A stretch of 64,000 bases of DNA from Sordaria brevicollis (taxonomy: Eukaryota > Ascomycota > Sordariomycetes > Sordariales > Sordariaceae). The stretch spans positions 186,001 through 250,000 of the forward strand of contig JAUTDP010000006.1 of NCBI GenBank assembly GCA_033439795.1. The letters are read 5' to 3'. Position numbers and translations under genes: made by a program. The first letter of the stretch is position 1; the number at the start of each line of letters is the position of its first letter. Below are positions 1-11,032 of the stretch, piece after piece. The notes beneath the pieces were generated by a model, which was given only the letters and a program-made list of their open reading frames with translations, was not told the DNA's origin and did not search any database.

Positions 1-749
1 AAATAAAAAAAAAGGAAAAAAAGAAAATTAAGAATAACGAACGAATTCGTTTCGCTATTCTTTTTTTAATTCGATTATTAAATAGTATTTATTTAATTAT
101 TTTAATTAAAATATTTATAATAAAATCCTTTCAACTTTAATTCTATTATTTAAATAAATTTAGAATTATTCTTACGTTTATAATTAATTAATTATTATAA
201 ATTATATATTTACTATCTAAAAATATTCGAACGTAATATAATAAAACGTTTTTTATCCTAATTTATACAAATAAATAGGGGTATTAACGTCGGGGATTCT
301 CTTTTAAAAAAAAAGGCCTTAAAGCTAATTACTTCCATTTTCGTTTAAACGAGGAAGGAATTCTTCGCTTTCGTTAATAAATAATAATCTTTATCGTCTT
401 CGGAAAATTAAATTCTCTTCTACTTCTTCTTTTTTTAACCGATTATATACCGTTTTATTATAATATCGTTAAATTTCGGGTCGAAATTAATAATTATAAA
501 TTTATACCGCCGATTTAATTTAATTACTATTACCGTTAATTAATAATTATAGTATAATATTTACTCTCTTTTTATAATATCCTCTAATTATACTTTTCGA
601 TCGAAAGTTAAAAGTTCTAGCGGTTATAATAATTAAATAAATACGCTTATTACCGGGGGCGGTCCTATTATAATCGTTATAAAATTCTCTATCGGTATTT
701 ATTCCTCCGTTTATTTAATTTTAATAATACTATTCTCCAATTTATTAAT

Positions 750-3530
750 AAATAGTTAATTTCTTATTCGTTTTATTTAAATATAATTAATTATTTAAAT
801 TATTATTCCTTAAACGAATTTAACCTAATCCGTACGGGCGAATTTCTCTTTAAAAACCTTTACCCGTTTATTAAAATAGAAGTTAAATAGCGGGTAAAAA
901 ATTTCCGTTTTAAAATTCCGTACCGGCGTAACCTTATACGCCTTAGCGACGACTTTTAAATATTTAATTTAATATTTAATTAATCCGATTATTATCCTTT
1001 AAAATTTGTTATATATTTCTATCGGTTAATAGAAAGTTAAAATTCTATATATAATCGTACTTCGAATATATTTAATATAAATCTCCTTCGTACGAACGAA
1101 GGAATAACCCTAAATTTTTATAGTTAATTAAATTAATGTATTCGTTTAAATCTTTATTTTCTTTTTAATAACCTCCGTATAAATTCGATAATTAAATTTA
1201 TAATTTAATTAAACGCCTAAGAATTTTATTAATTCCATCGGTCGAAATATAATATCCCCGAATTAAAAAATCTCCGTTTTTAATACCTTTATCCGTATAA
1301 AATATATTAATTCTATTTTATTCGCTTCGAATTCTATATTTCTCTCCCCTACCTATTTAGAATAAATTTCTTATATTATTTAAAATATTTTATAATTCTC
1401 TTCGGTAATCTTTATTATAGCGATAATATTAATATCGTTAATAAAGCCGACTGTAATTATATTTTTAATTATAATTAATTTATAATATAATAAAATAATA
1501 AAAAGGATAAAAAGAATTAAAGAAAGGGGGGAACCTTAAAGTATTCTGGCTTTTATAACGTAGGGAACGGATATTTCGTCGTTGAAAAAAAAGGAATTTC
1601 TTCGTCCGTTAACGAAATTTATTACCTATTCAAAAATTTATTGTAAAAATTATATTTCCTATAAAATATATAATAATTATTTATAATTAATTTTATTGAA
1701 TACGCTTTTAAAATTAAAGAATATTAACGACGTAACGGCTCTGAATTTCTAAACCGTATATATAGTATTTATAATAATACGAATAGTAAATTCGGTCGAA
1801 CGGCCTACCTAATTATTTATTTAACCCTTTAATAAAAGGTTAAATTCTTTTGCAATTTAAATAAATTTTTTAATAATAAACGTTTCGAAGATTTTCCTAA
1901 CGTTATTTAATAATAAAATTAACCTCTATACGCTAATTAACTTTTATTATACGGCGGTTTTTCTTAACTTTTTAAAAACGATTACTTTCGCATTTTTAAA
2001 CCATTATAGGAAATACCTAAGACGAAAATTTATAGCCGCGAAAGCGGCTATAATTTTTTAAAATAATTCCTTACAAATTTTTAAAAATTTATTCGAATAC
2101 TAATTAACGCCTAACGTTTTATTTAAAATTATCCGAAATAAAACCTCCTAAATATCTTCTTCGGTAATTAATTCGTTAATAAATAACGAATCGCCGATAT
2201 TTAATAAAAGGGTCTAATCGGATAAATAATTTATAAGGATATTTACCTTCGGGAAAAAACGTTCGGCGAAAATATTTATTTTACCGTTATAATTTTCAAT
2301 TTTTTCTATTCCCTTATATTATTTAAAAATTAAGAATTTAAGCGGGTTTATTAATAAATAATTTCGAATATAAATTTATTTTTCGAAAGTTTAAAATTTA
2401 TTTAAATTCTTCGACGCCCTTTCGACGCCTTTTCGCTATATCGCTTACTAAGCTTTCGCGTTAATCCTTCTTTTCTTTATTAATATTTCTACGAATTTTA
2501 CCTAATTTGAAAATATCCTTTCCCTATATTATTTCTACTACTTCCGTTTTATATTTTTTATTGCTATTTTATATTTTAACGTTTATTATTTTATTCTTTT
2601 CCTTCGATTTTTCTTTTAATATAGGACGAATTTTTCTATTATATTTATAAATTCTCTATTAAACTTATCGAATATAAATTTTAATTCTTCTTTTATATTA
2701 ATCCTTACTGGGATTGAAATCTATTATAACGCTACTTCTCGTACTTTTTCTACGTTTATTAAATTTTAATTATAACCTTCTTCTATTTCTATTTTTTTAA
2801 TTTTTTTTTTAATATAAATTTAAATTTTTTAAAAATAATAATCTAAATCGGTTTATTCGTACCGTTACGCTCCCTAATATTCGGTTTCGATTTTTAATAT
2901 TATTTATATATAATCGATTATTCTATTTTTTTCTTCCTATATTATATTACTTATATAGGTCGGTTCCCTTTTAAAAGTAACGAACCGTATACGCTACCGT
3001 TATATTTATATAAAGAATTTCTTAATTCCTAAGTTAATTTTATTTTCTAAATCCTAATTAGGATAATAGAAATTAAAATCCCCGACGGTTATAATTTAAT
3101 ATTTTACCGGAGGTTTCTCTTCGAAGAATTCGAAGAGGGGAAACCCTTATTCGTATTTTAATATTTTATATATTTTAATAAAAGAATAAATCGAATAAAC
3201 GGTTAATAATTCTTTTAAATTCTTAAACGTTATAAAGGCCTAATCTCTTCCGACGTAAAAATTTAAATCTTTAAAATTCTATTTCTTATTTATATAAATA
3301 ACCGCCCTCTTCTTTTTTAAATAATCTACCCTAATATATTTACCGCCTTATAAACGATAAATATCTTTATTTAAATTCCTACCCGGTTTTTAAATCGCTA
3401 TAATATTATAAATCTCCTCCTATTCGAATAATAATTTCCCTCTTTTATATAATTTCCCTATATTTTAATAAAATATTTTTAATTAAATTATTAATTATTC
3501 TATAAAGGAATATTTTCTAGCCCCGCGAAC
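750..3530 (-). mobile_element. RIP-mutated non-LTR retrotransposon (LINE, APE endonuclease + reverse transcriptase)
   Basis: One minus-strand frame (codon first base congruent to 2 mod 3) can be read through many TAA/TAG stops, as expected when Gln and Trp codons suffer RIP. From about 3,500 down it shows an apurinic-endonuclease-like domain: a QKPGRN block near 3,400, AVIYINKK near 3,310 and VGDFNFYYPN near 3,083-3,055, matching the LINE G-D-F-N-x-H-H-P motif with His changed to Tyr. Further on are reverse transcriptase blocks: GSPLSLILFILF from 1,535, GFINDINIIA near 1,450-1,420 (the F/Y-x-D-D active site with one Asp changed to Asn) and FLGV*LNY near 1,217-1,200. No RNase H domain could be recognised below about 750. 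Domain order and the GDFN and GFxDD motifs indicate a Tad1/I-type fungal LINE. Many active-site codons are destroyed, so it is dead. Confidence 0.8.
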
Positions 3531-5245
3531 GGAATAAGAATAGGAATCTTTTCCTTCTAAATAACCGGTTTAACGGCAGCGATTAAACCGGCACTACTCC
3601 AAGTACCCAAGCCCTAAAAATTCGTAAACGTATTTATCGGGCTTTTAACCGCTAATTTTAATCTAATAAAAGGCCTATTAATCTATTTATAAATATAACC
3701 TCTATTTCTACTTCTAAACTCCCTTTTATAAATAATAATAATATAAATAATAAAAGGGGTATTAAAGAAATCGATATCCCTATCGTCCTTTACTATTACC
3801 GGCTCTAATATAATACTTTTTTTAAAATCTTTTTAATATATAAATAAACGTAACCTCTCAATATATTTTATAATAGCCTTCGCAATAATTTTTTTAAAAA
3901 TAGGATATACCTTCTTATCGAAGGCGCAATATTTATACTTTCTATATAGAACGTAAAAAATCAGCGATTTATCCTCGTTAAACGGGCAATTCGCTTCTCT
4001 AAAACGGTCCCTATTATATTTATCCTTACTATAACGTCTATAAACGTTAATATTATAGTAAAATTTCCCTAAATATTTTACGCCCTAATAAATAAAATAT
4101 TATTAAATATTAACCGAAGAGGTAAACGGTTTGTAAATATACGCACCGCCCTCCTAAAGGAGGAATCTTTTATAAAGAATTTCGGTTACTTTTATAATTA
4201 TAATTTTTATTATAAAAAATCCCCTATCTTCGCTAATTCTCTTTTTCTATAAGCGTATTCTAATAATAAAAGCGGTTAAATTCGCTTATTATATTTTATA
4301 AATAATATCTTCCATTTTTATATATTCGGTAATATTCGTTTAAAAGAACCCTTTAACGATTAATATAATAATATTTAAAAATACGAACGCTTTTTCGCTA
4401 AAAACCTTCTTAATCCAAATTTAATATTATTAATACTATTCGTATATAACGTTATTAAATATAATTTTATAATTTCTAATTATAAATAATTTCGTAACGG
4501 TTTGTATAATATTAAAAATACCGGTCTTTAAATTATAAAATATCTTCTCAATTTAAATTTTAATTTCTTTATTCGTCCGTTTCGAATATTAAATATCGAT
4601 TATAATACTTCGGATAAAAAGGGTATAATTATAATTAATAAAGAATATTTTCGGAGGGGGGGTAATAATTATAATATATTAAAGGATAAACCTAATTTTA
4701 AAAAAAACGTTCTTTACAATTCCGGCCTATATTTTTAGCGCTTTTTTAACGTTCTTCTATAATTTTTATAAAATCGTCTTCTTTAAATTGTCGAAATTCT
4801 TCCTAATAATAATTTAATTATTATTAACTTTATTAATTTTAAAGTATATTGCTCTACTTTTCTTCGTAAAGATTTTCGTATATTCGTTAAATAATTTACG
4901 AATTTAATTGCAATCCTCGAACGAAACGGCGTTATAATCCAAAAATTTATTCGCTTTAGTAATAAATTTCTTTATAATTTCGTCGTCCTCCTACGTTTTT
5001 TCCAAAATCTTCGTAGCGCGCACTACGTTAAGGTTATTACAAATTAAGAGTCTTGCGAGCGGGTTATAGACGTTATTTTCAAATCTACGATTACCGCTAT
5101 TAATTACTATCGGCAATAACGATACATCGTCGTCGCTGTATTCGTTGCGGGATATTATAAGGGACGTAAAAGACCCTCCTAAATCGATTCCTATTGTCGG
5201 TTTTCGTTTTGGAGCGCTCCTCGACTAGAAATCGGCGTTTCCGGT
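3510..5245 (-). pseudogene. RIP-decayed reading frame of unknown identity
   Basis: A second minus-strand frame, different from the LINE frame, stays readable through RIP-type stops for about 575 codons. Near its upstream end (about 5,215-5,170) it reads PKRKPTIGIDLGGSFTSL and then a fairly intact stretch with an acidic SDDD run. Residues near its downstream end (about 3,630-3,540) include GLGTWSSAGLIAAVKPVI, and this part keeps more CpA/TpG than its surroundings. It ends where the LINE endonuclease frame begins. It could be ORF1 of the same LINE, or a separate repeated gene into which the LINE inserted. The IDLGGS motif recalls phosphate-1 of Hsp70/actin-like ATPases, but nothing else confirms that, and I do not recognise the family. 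Confidence 0.45.
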
Positions 5246-5690
5246 TCTAAAGCAGTTTTTAGGTAAGAGGTATAGGTAAGGATAATTAAAGTATAATATT
5301 TCGAAACGTTAAAAATACTTATAAACAATATAATTAAAATATTAACCGTAGAGAAATATTAGGAGTTTAAGAAATTAATAGGGATAGATTTTATACAAAA
5401 TAAAGAAGGTTATTAGCGGGTAAAATATTTAAGGATTAAGGAGATAAATAAAGAGGAGTAATTGGTTTTGTATAAATAGCTTTAAATTTATCCATTTTAG
5501 GAAATAGATTGCATTTGGGGAAGTATATTAAATTAGAGGGTAGACTCGACCAATAGAAATAGGCTTACGTAAGGCGCCCTAGCCATCAGATTTTAGTTAT
5601 AGACCTTCCTAATAGTTTGGGCACCCCTAATTCGGGTTCGATAAAACTCTTTTGAATATATACATTAATTTTTAACCCTCAATTACGATA

Positions 5691-6220
5691 TCCACTTTGC
5701 TGTGCAATCTGATACGTTCCACGTTGCAGCACCAAGATCCTGGACTCTTGGCACTTTCTCAAACAAACATCGATATTACCTGGTCTGTGCCCCGAGAGCC
5801 GACGCCGCCAACGTCAAGAGAAAAGCATCACATTGAAGTTCGAGATCTGGCCGTAAATCTTGTTATATAAAAGAAAGTCTTACGGTGACTGAAGAGAAAG
5901 AGATCGATTTATTACAACTTGATGTGAGCAATGATGACTGTAAGTGCTGGGCTTTCGAGGCTCAATTACACAGCTGTTTCTATTCTCTTGTTGCAAAAAA
6001 TCACACATCATCTTCGTTTACACAACAGGAGCTTTCCGATGAAACGAAACCACGGCACGGAAGATCAATGTCTACCAAGAACTCGGCGACAGTTCGCTTG
6101 AGTCTCGTGAGCAACGATCACCATAAAAGCAAAACATACTTCTATTAATATTGAAGCATGTTGCCGTCCTTGCCGGAGGGCACGAGTCAAGAAGAAAACC
6201 GACAAAAAGAGAAATTCTCA
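5691..6220. other. Intergenic, RIP block boundary to tRNA
   Basis: Composition turns to normal genic base use within about 60 bases near 5,690. An 87-codon ATG frame at 5,885-6,148 has no recognisable domain and no codon bias, and I do not call it a gene. Nothing else is visible. Confidence 0.5.
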
Positions 6221-6291
6221 TGCGCCAGCCGCGAATCGAACGCGGGGCCCATCGATGGCAACGATGGATTTTACCACTAAACCACTGGCGC
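6221..6291 (-). tRNA. trnG-GCC: tRNA-Gly (anticodon GCC)
   Basis: The minus strand folds as a complete 71-nt cloverleaf. The acceptor stem GCGCCAG pairs with CTGGCGC, followed by discriminator A at 6,221. The D-arm reads TGGTTTAGTGGTAAAA. The anticodon stem CATCG/CGATG encloses TTGCCAT, with anticodon GCC at 6,257-6,259. The T-arm CCGCG-TTCGATT-CGCGG pairs fully. There is no intron. It decodes GGC and GGU glycine codons. It lies between the RIP block and the subtilase gene; repeat blocks and mobile elements often sit near tRNA genes. Confidence 0.93.
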
Positions 6292-6503
6292 TTCATGGGA
6301 TTTGATGTCAGAATGGCCAAAATCCAGTGCCTATAGTTGAGAACCAATTTGTCGGGCGGAATCATGCGTGCATCATGTTTTGCATGTCGCGTCAAGTTTT
6401 GCTTTTCACATTTTCGCAATGCATCTTCGTTTGACACCTCCTTTCAGAATCTCATCCAACTTCTACGAGACAACTAAAAGAGAAAAGCAGACCTCCACCT
6501 TGA

Positions 6504-8648
6504 TTAATAGACAACCCTCCAGACAACGGCAAAGGCTTGCGAGTCACGAAGTCGAGCAATTCTGTCCGCGCGTACAATGATCGTTACTGTATCCAAAACT
6601 TTGTTGTCCAGGTTCCACTCAATCTGTTCGACGTTGTTTTCCACGACGCTCTCGAATTGCCTCTCTTCGTTGCCTGCCATAACCTTCAACGACAGTTTGT
6701 TCTGTATCGCCATGCCGTGCCGATCCGAGTATGCGAGAGTTACCTTGATCTTCGACACCCACTGAAGCGAAGAAGTGTAGACGACGTGTTTCCACTCTTC
6801 CCACTCCTTCAGCTTTTCTCCAGTCGACATGCCAACGTCCGCAAACCCACAAACCATCTCTGAAGGGCCCAGTCCATGGGTAATGGGCAGAAGGCCTTGG
6901 GCGAGGTTCACTCTTCCAAATCCTTGCTCTGTCTGAGGGCGCCCAAGGTCTACAGCGCCATTGATGAGGAGCGCCTTGACGAGCGCAGCAGACGGCCTGT
7001 CGAGTTTCGCCTTGGACGCTAGCGCACCCCTCAAGACTGCACAAACTCCGGCGACGAGCGGTGTTGCCATACTGGTGCCAGAGTCGAACATCCATAACGG
7101 ATCGTCTTTTTTGTTGTATGGGCCGAAGTTGGACTTGTCATCGGACGTGACGCTTGGGTCACGGGTTGCGGCGCTGAAAACTGGATAGCCCGGGGCAACA
7201 ACATCGGGCTTGATACGGCGCTCCAAGGTCGGTCCACGGGAACTGAACCCGGCGATAGCGTCGCGGTTTCCAGACAAATGTGGAGAGCCATCGAAGCTGT
7301 ACCCTTTTGCACCGCGCGAAGACTGCGTAGCCCCAACAGTGATGCAGTTTTTGGCGGCCGCCTCTGCGCCAATTTGGGCACCGGTCGCACTGAATGACCT
7401 GCCGTCGTTGCCTGCGGCAAAGCAGATGACCTCTGTGAGAAAATCCTTAGTTAGCGATTCACCTCGAGACAAGCGGATGGAGAGAAAAAAATGGACGCAA
7501 TACATACGATCAGGGTGATGCCATACGAATCGGTCAATGTCCTCGGAAGTGGAATTGTAAGGAAGCTGACGCTTTGCAACACTGAAGTCTGCGCCCCAGG
7601 AGTTGGTGTGAACGCGAGCATTCTTGTGCTTCTTATAAGGCGGATCAAAAAGTGTATCCCAGAGATTTGCTCCGGGGTAGAGATCGCCCTGCTGAGTCAA
7701 CAGGGATTGCATCACCAGCTCAGCCTTCGGAGCGGTACCCTGGATCTTGCCCCTTTCTGTGGAAATGCCATCTCCGAGAACAGAGCCGCATACATGCGTG
7801 CCGTGGCCTCTTGGGTCATTCGTCAAATTGGAACGTCCTACTGCGATCAGGTCTATCACACGACTTTCCCCGTTTGGCCCCTTAAAGGCAGGGTGCACAT
7901 CGGTCATAGTTCCAAGGTCGAAACCCGTGTCAGCGACGGTGACTGCCTGTCCAGCACCAGTGAAACCCTCAGCGGCGACCTCAGACGAGACATCCGAGTA
8001 ATCCGGTACGAACATATCCTGGCGGGCGACGTTGTTAAAGAACTTCCGAGGAATGATCTCTTGGACTGCGCGGACTGCGTCCATATCGACAATCTTGGTC
8101 AACGTATCACCATCAGCGGAGACGTGGATGTGGTTATGGTCGACCGTGATGGCGTCCCGTTCGAGTCCAGCCTTCGCAGACAGCTCAGAGAGGACCGAGT
8201 CGACATCTTGCGTTTCGCCCTTGTGCAAGAGAATGGCGACGTCGAACTTCTTTGCCGGGGTCGAAATGTCGGCTCGATCAGCTTGGATTTCATCGCTCAA
8301 GAACTGGGTTAGTTTGACCCGCCGCGGATAAACATTGGCGCTTGCGATGAAGGGAAGGTTGAGTACTGGCGCGAGGTCGGTAGGTTCGTAGCGGCATAGG
8401 TATGTGTCCTAGGTCAAGTTGTAAGTGCTGGGCCTAAATCGAACGTAAATGGAGACGAGGACTGTTACCTTTCCCAGATATTCGAACAGCATCACCTCGA
8501 TATCGGCAAGCTGTTGCTTTTGAGCAGGGGAAAACGGACCAGTACCACGGATATAGAGGTACTTGGTGTACCGAGCGTCGACAGACGAAGGTTTAGAGAG
8601 CGACAACAAATTGCCGTTGATGGCTACTGAACCTTCAGAGGCGGCCAT
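6504..8648 (-). CDS. Subtilisin-like serine protease (S8), intracellular type
   Basis: Three exons: 8,648-8,469, 8,408-7,508 and 7,432-6,504, giving 669 residues. Intron 1 (8,409-8,468) is GTAACA...CTAG. Intron 2 (7,433-7,507) is GTATGT...ACAG with a CTAAC branch site; it is 75 nt and stop-free, so retention would insert 25 residues. The S8 triad is visible: Asp220 (VADTGFD), His262 (RGHGTHVCG) and Ser481 (SGTSMATP), plus the oxyanion Asn in CFAAGNDG. About 200 residues precede the catalytic domain and about 130 follow it, the latter probably a beta-sandwich as in KP-43-like subtilases. No signal peptide is seen at the MAASEG start, which suggests action inside the cell. It is head-to-head with the gasdermin-like gene at 10,161. 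In Podospora, the S8 protease HET-Q2 activates the gasdermin HET-Q1 by cleavage; a similar role here is inference. The fold is certain, the substrate unknown. Confidence 0.9.
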
Positions 8649-10160
8649 ATTTTCGCACCTGCGTATGTTCCTGTGCCTGGCTCGAGAAAGACGCAGTTGG
8701 CAAGCGAAGAGGAAACTACTAACCGATCGTACAAGGTGGGTCTTAACTCTGGAAAGAAGAGAAGGGATTCAGATACGGCGTGAAGTCCAGTTTATATATA
8801 TGCGAGAATCCGTGGCCAACTCGGGCTCTGATCAGTATCCCTTGGTCTCGACGAAGTCACTGATATTCGGCACGTCTAGGGGAACGTAGCACCTCTCCAT
8901 GTGTGCCTATCACCGAGAATTCCTAGGCACTTCACTCCACACATTTCTTCCTTCTAGCTGATGAGACTCTAGACATGCTTCGGGAGGTCAAGGCTGAAGA
9001 CATACGCCAGCCACACGCCGTCCACTCCTCCCACAAAGGGCTCAAGGACCCTAGCCCGCCGGAGTTCGCGATCATAGCATGCGCTTCGACCAATATACCC
9101 CATGTAAGTATTCGGCTCAGGCAGTTGTTCCATCCCTGTGCGGCCATGTAATTGAATGCGACACCACGTGAATGCCCTTCAATAACCGTGACGGCTTATA
9201 CTGGTGAAGAACCACGATATTGCGAAGATCCAAAAAAATTATTCTTACCCCTCAAGAGCTTATGTTCCAGCAGACCATAAGAACGTTCACAATTGTCAAT
9301 GTTGTGGCATTATGCCATTCTTGTTTCAAACGTACGGACATCACCTTGAATCAACAAGGAGCTCAAGAGTGTCATATGAGCATTAAGACACTTGCCGTTC
9401 TGCAACGCAAAATTGAAGCAGTGATCTCGTTATGGTTATTGACACAAGAAAACAGTTTCTGGAACAAACCCTATCAATTCGGCGGCAAACAAAATGCGTT
9501 ATTCTTTCAAACTTTGGGCGTTCGCCCCCTCCTCAATCAGCGAGAACGAATTCAACATGCCCCGAAAGCATCGAGGTCACCACAGCCTTAGATCCACGGT
9601 AGAAATCCAGACCCATATAGGCCTAGCCGGCACGAGGGACAATGCCCACTATAGTTCTAGACTATTGTGATGATTTTCGTTAGCGAATACTTGTGCGATC
9701 ATCTTCAGCCGCAGGCAACGGCAAGGATGCAACCAAGTGCAAATTGAGTTGGAGGCCACCGGTCTAGTCCATCCCTTTATTGTAAATAGGCTGGCTGAAA
9801 GCTCTCGCAGCATCTCATCGTCGCATTCCTTCAAGGACCATGCTTTCCGACGGTTCTCGGCTCATCCGCTACGAAGGTGGCTAACTGGCTGCCTCTATTG
9901 ATGGAGTAAAGAAACAAATTACACCCCGGTTTTCAGAGGGCGCGGTGAGGCGGAGGTGAAGCTAAAAGCCAAGCCTTGAAGATATGGAAGATGGTACGAG
10001 AATTTCTTCATCAGTTTACACATAAGTACGTGGCTGCTCTTCGTCTGGTCCCGCCGAAAGCGATGATTTTTCGGTTCTCCAAGTACCAGGCTATACTATC
10101 AACACTCGTCCACCTTTCACTGCAAAATCCTGAACTGGCAAACCACACTTCATTAACAAG
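8649..10160. other. Divergent intergenic region of the protease/gasdermin-like pair
   Basis: About 1.5 kb separates the two head-to-head start codons and must hold both promoters. No strong TATA box was identified. One small minus-strand frame (8,969-9,133) is listed separately. A 123-codon plus frame at 9,220-9,591 has no coding character. Confidence 0.5.
8969..9133 (-). CDS. Possible small ORF or gene remnant, 54 residues
   Basis: The frame starts MEQLPEPNTYMGYIGR and ends SLDLPKHV before TAG. The middle (LEPFVGGVDGVWLAYVF) has a hydrophobic, protein-like composition that the other frames of this stretch lack. It may be a true small protein, the last exon of a decayed gene, or chance. I do not recognise it, and it lies in the promoter region between the protease and the gasdermin-like gene. 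Confidence 0.22.
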   Translation of the reverse strand: MEQLPEPNTYMGYIGRSACYDRELRRARVLEPFVGGVDGVWLAYVFSLDLPKHV

Positions 10161-11032
10161 ATGGGCCAATCCCTAGCTTCAATGATCAAGAGCATCGATG
10201 GGGATGATGATGCGGCCCGTAAAACGAAAGATTTCATGGATGCGCTCTTTGAGCTCGGAAAGAGTCGCAACGATGCCGCATGGGCTCAGGCAGCATCCGA
10301 CGCCAACAAGGTTTATGCTCCTATCAATCAAGTGCTCCTTCGACGCCAATCTATCGTCGTCAACGCCACTCCTGGAATCCCTGAAATCGTCACTGCTATC
10401 AAAAGTTCCGTGGGTAAACTCATCTCTGGTCAGGTCTTGGATGGGCAAGTATCGGTCTCTCCTGTAACATCACATGGGGTAAAGCCTGAATACTGACTGA
10501 ATCGCCTGATAGAGTGACCGACATAATTAGCAATGCACTCATCATCGTCTTGGGAGCTTCATCCGGCCAGGTCTCACAGAACAACACCTATGCCCTGATC
10601 GCCACAGAACTGGGCGCTCTGCTTCGTATCGACATTGACGTCTATTCGTTCGCGCTTCGGTCTCAAAGTCTCCCCCAGAACATGACGGCCATTACCTGCA
10701 TTATTTCCTCCATTGACCACAGCAAGATGACTGTCAATGACCTTCGCTCCATTGTGTCCATGACATTCGGCAGCTCACCTCTTGAACGGCAAAAGGCCAT
10801 CTTTGATGTCATTTTGGCAGCATGGTCCGAGGCTGGCCGAAACGACGGGAGAAAGGGCCTCAGCACTATGTCCCTTAACGGGCATGATGGCATTATCGAT
10901 GGTGGACTTTCACTAGAAAGAAGGCAGCGCGTTCAGGCTCTGTTCGAACCAAGCGTGTATGAGGAACAAATGACCAAGCGTGGTCTTCTTTTTGATGGCA
11001 TGCCGAAGACTCCCGCTGAGTCCGAGGACTGA
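10161..11032 (+). CDS. Gasdermin-like protein (candidate RCD-1/HET-Q1 family)
   Basis: Two exons, 10,161-10,444 and 10,513-11,032, give 267 residues. The intron (68 nt) starts with GC (GG|GCAAGT) and ends GATAG, with a TACTGAC branch site; only this splice keeps the frame. The protein begins MGQSLASMIK (possible N-myristoylation), has a helical first third, then a beta-rich middle with LGASSG, an LRIDIDVYSF strand and an ISSIDHSK segment, then helices and an acidic tail. Length, absence of a signal peptide, an LGxSSG turn followed by an R-x-D strand, and a subtilase neighbour fit what is known of fungal gasdermins (about 240-280 residues; membrane-pore cell-death proteins). This is recognition from memory, not a search. 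Alternative: an unrelated fungal lineage-specific protein. Coding-like sequence continues past the stop (see next entry). Confidence 0.5.

Larger units (their letters stand above)
1..5690. repeat. RIP-degraded AT-rich repeat block (left flank)
   Basis: The block is strongly AT-rich. CpA and TpG are nearly absent, while TpA and in-frame TAA/TAG are very common; most surviving C sits before T, C or G. This is the signature of repeat-induced point mutation (C to T at CpA on either strand), followed in Neurospora by DNA methylation and heterochromatin. No intact reading frame of 60 or more codons exists here. Composition changes to normal genic sequence between about 5,640 and 5,700. Two decayed coding relics inside the block are listed separately. 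The block runs off the window start, so its full length is unknown. Confidence 0.93.

Noticed and set aside
300..800. RNase H domain downstream of the LINE reverse transcriptase
   Set aside because: No DxSG/TDGS-like pattern could be recognised through the RIP damage.
9220..9591. 123-codon plus frame between the protease and gasdermin-like genes
   Set aside because: No codon bias, no domain, and AT-rich non-coding composition.
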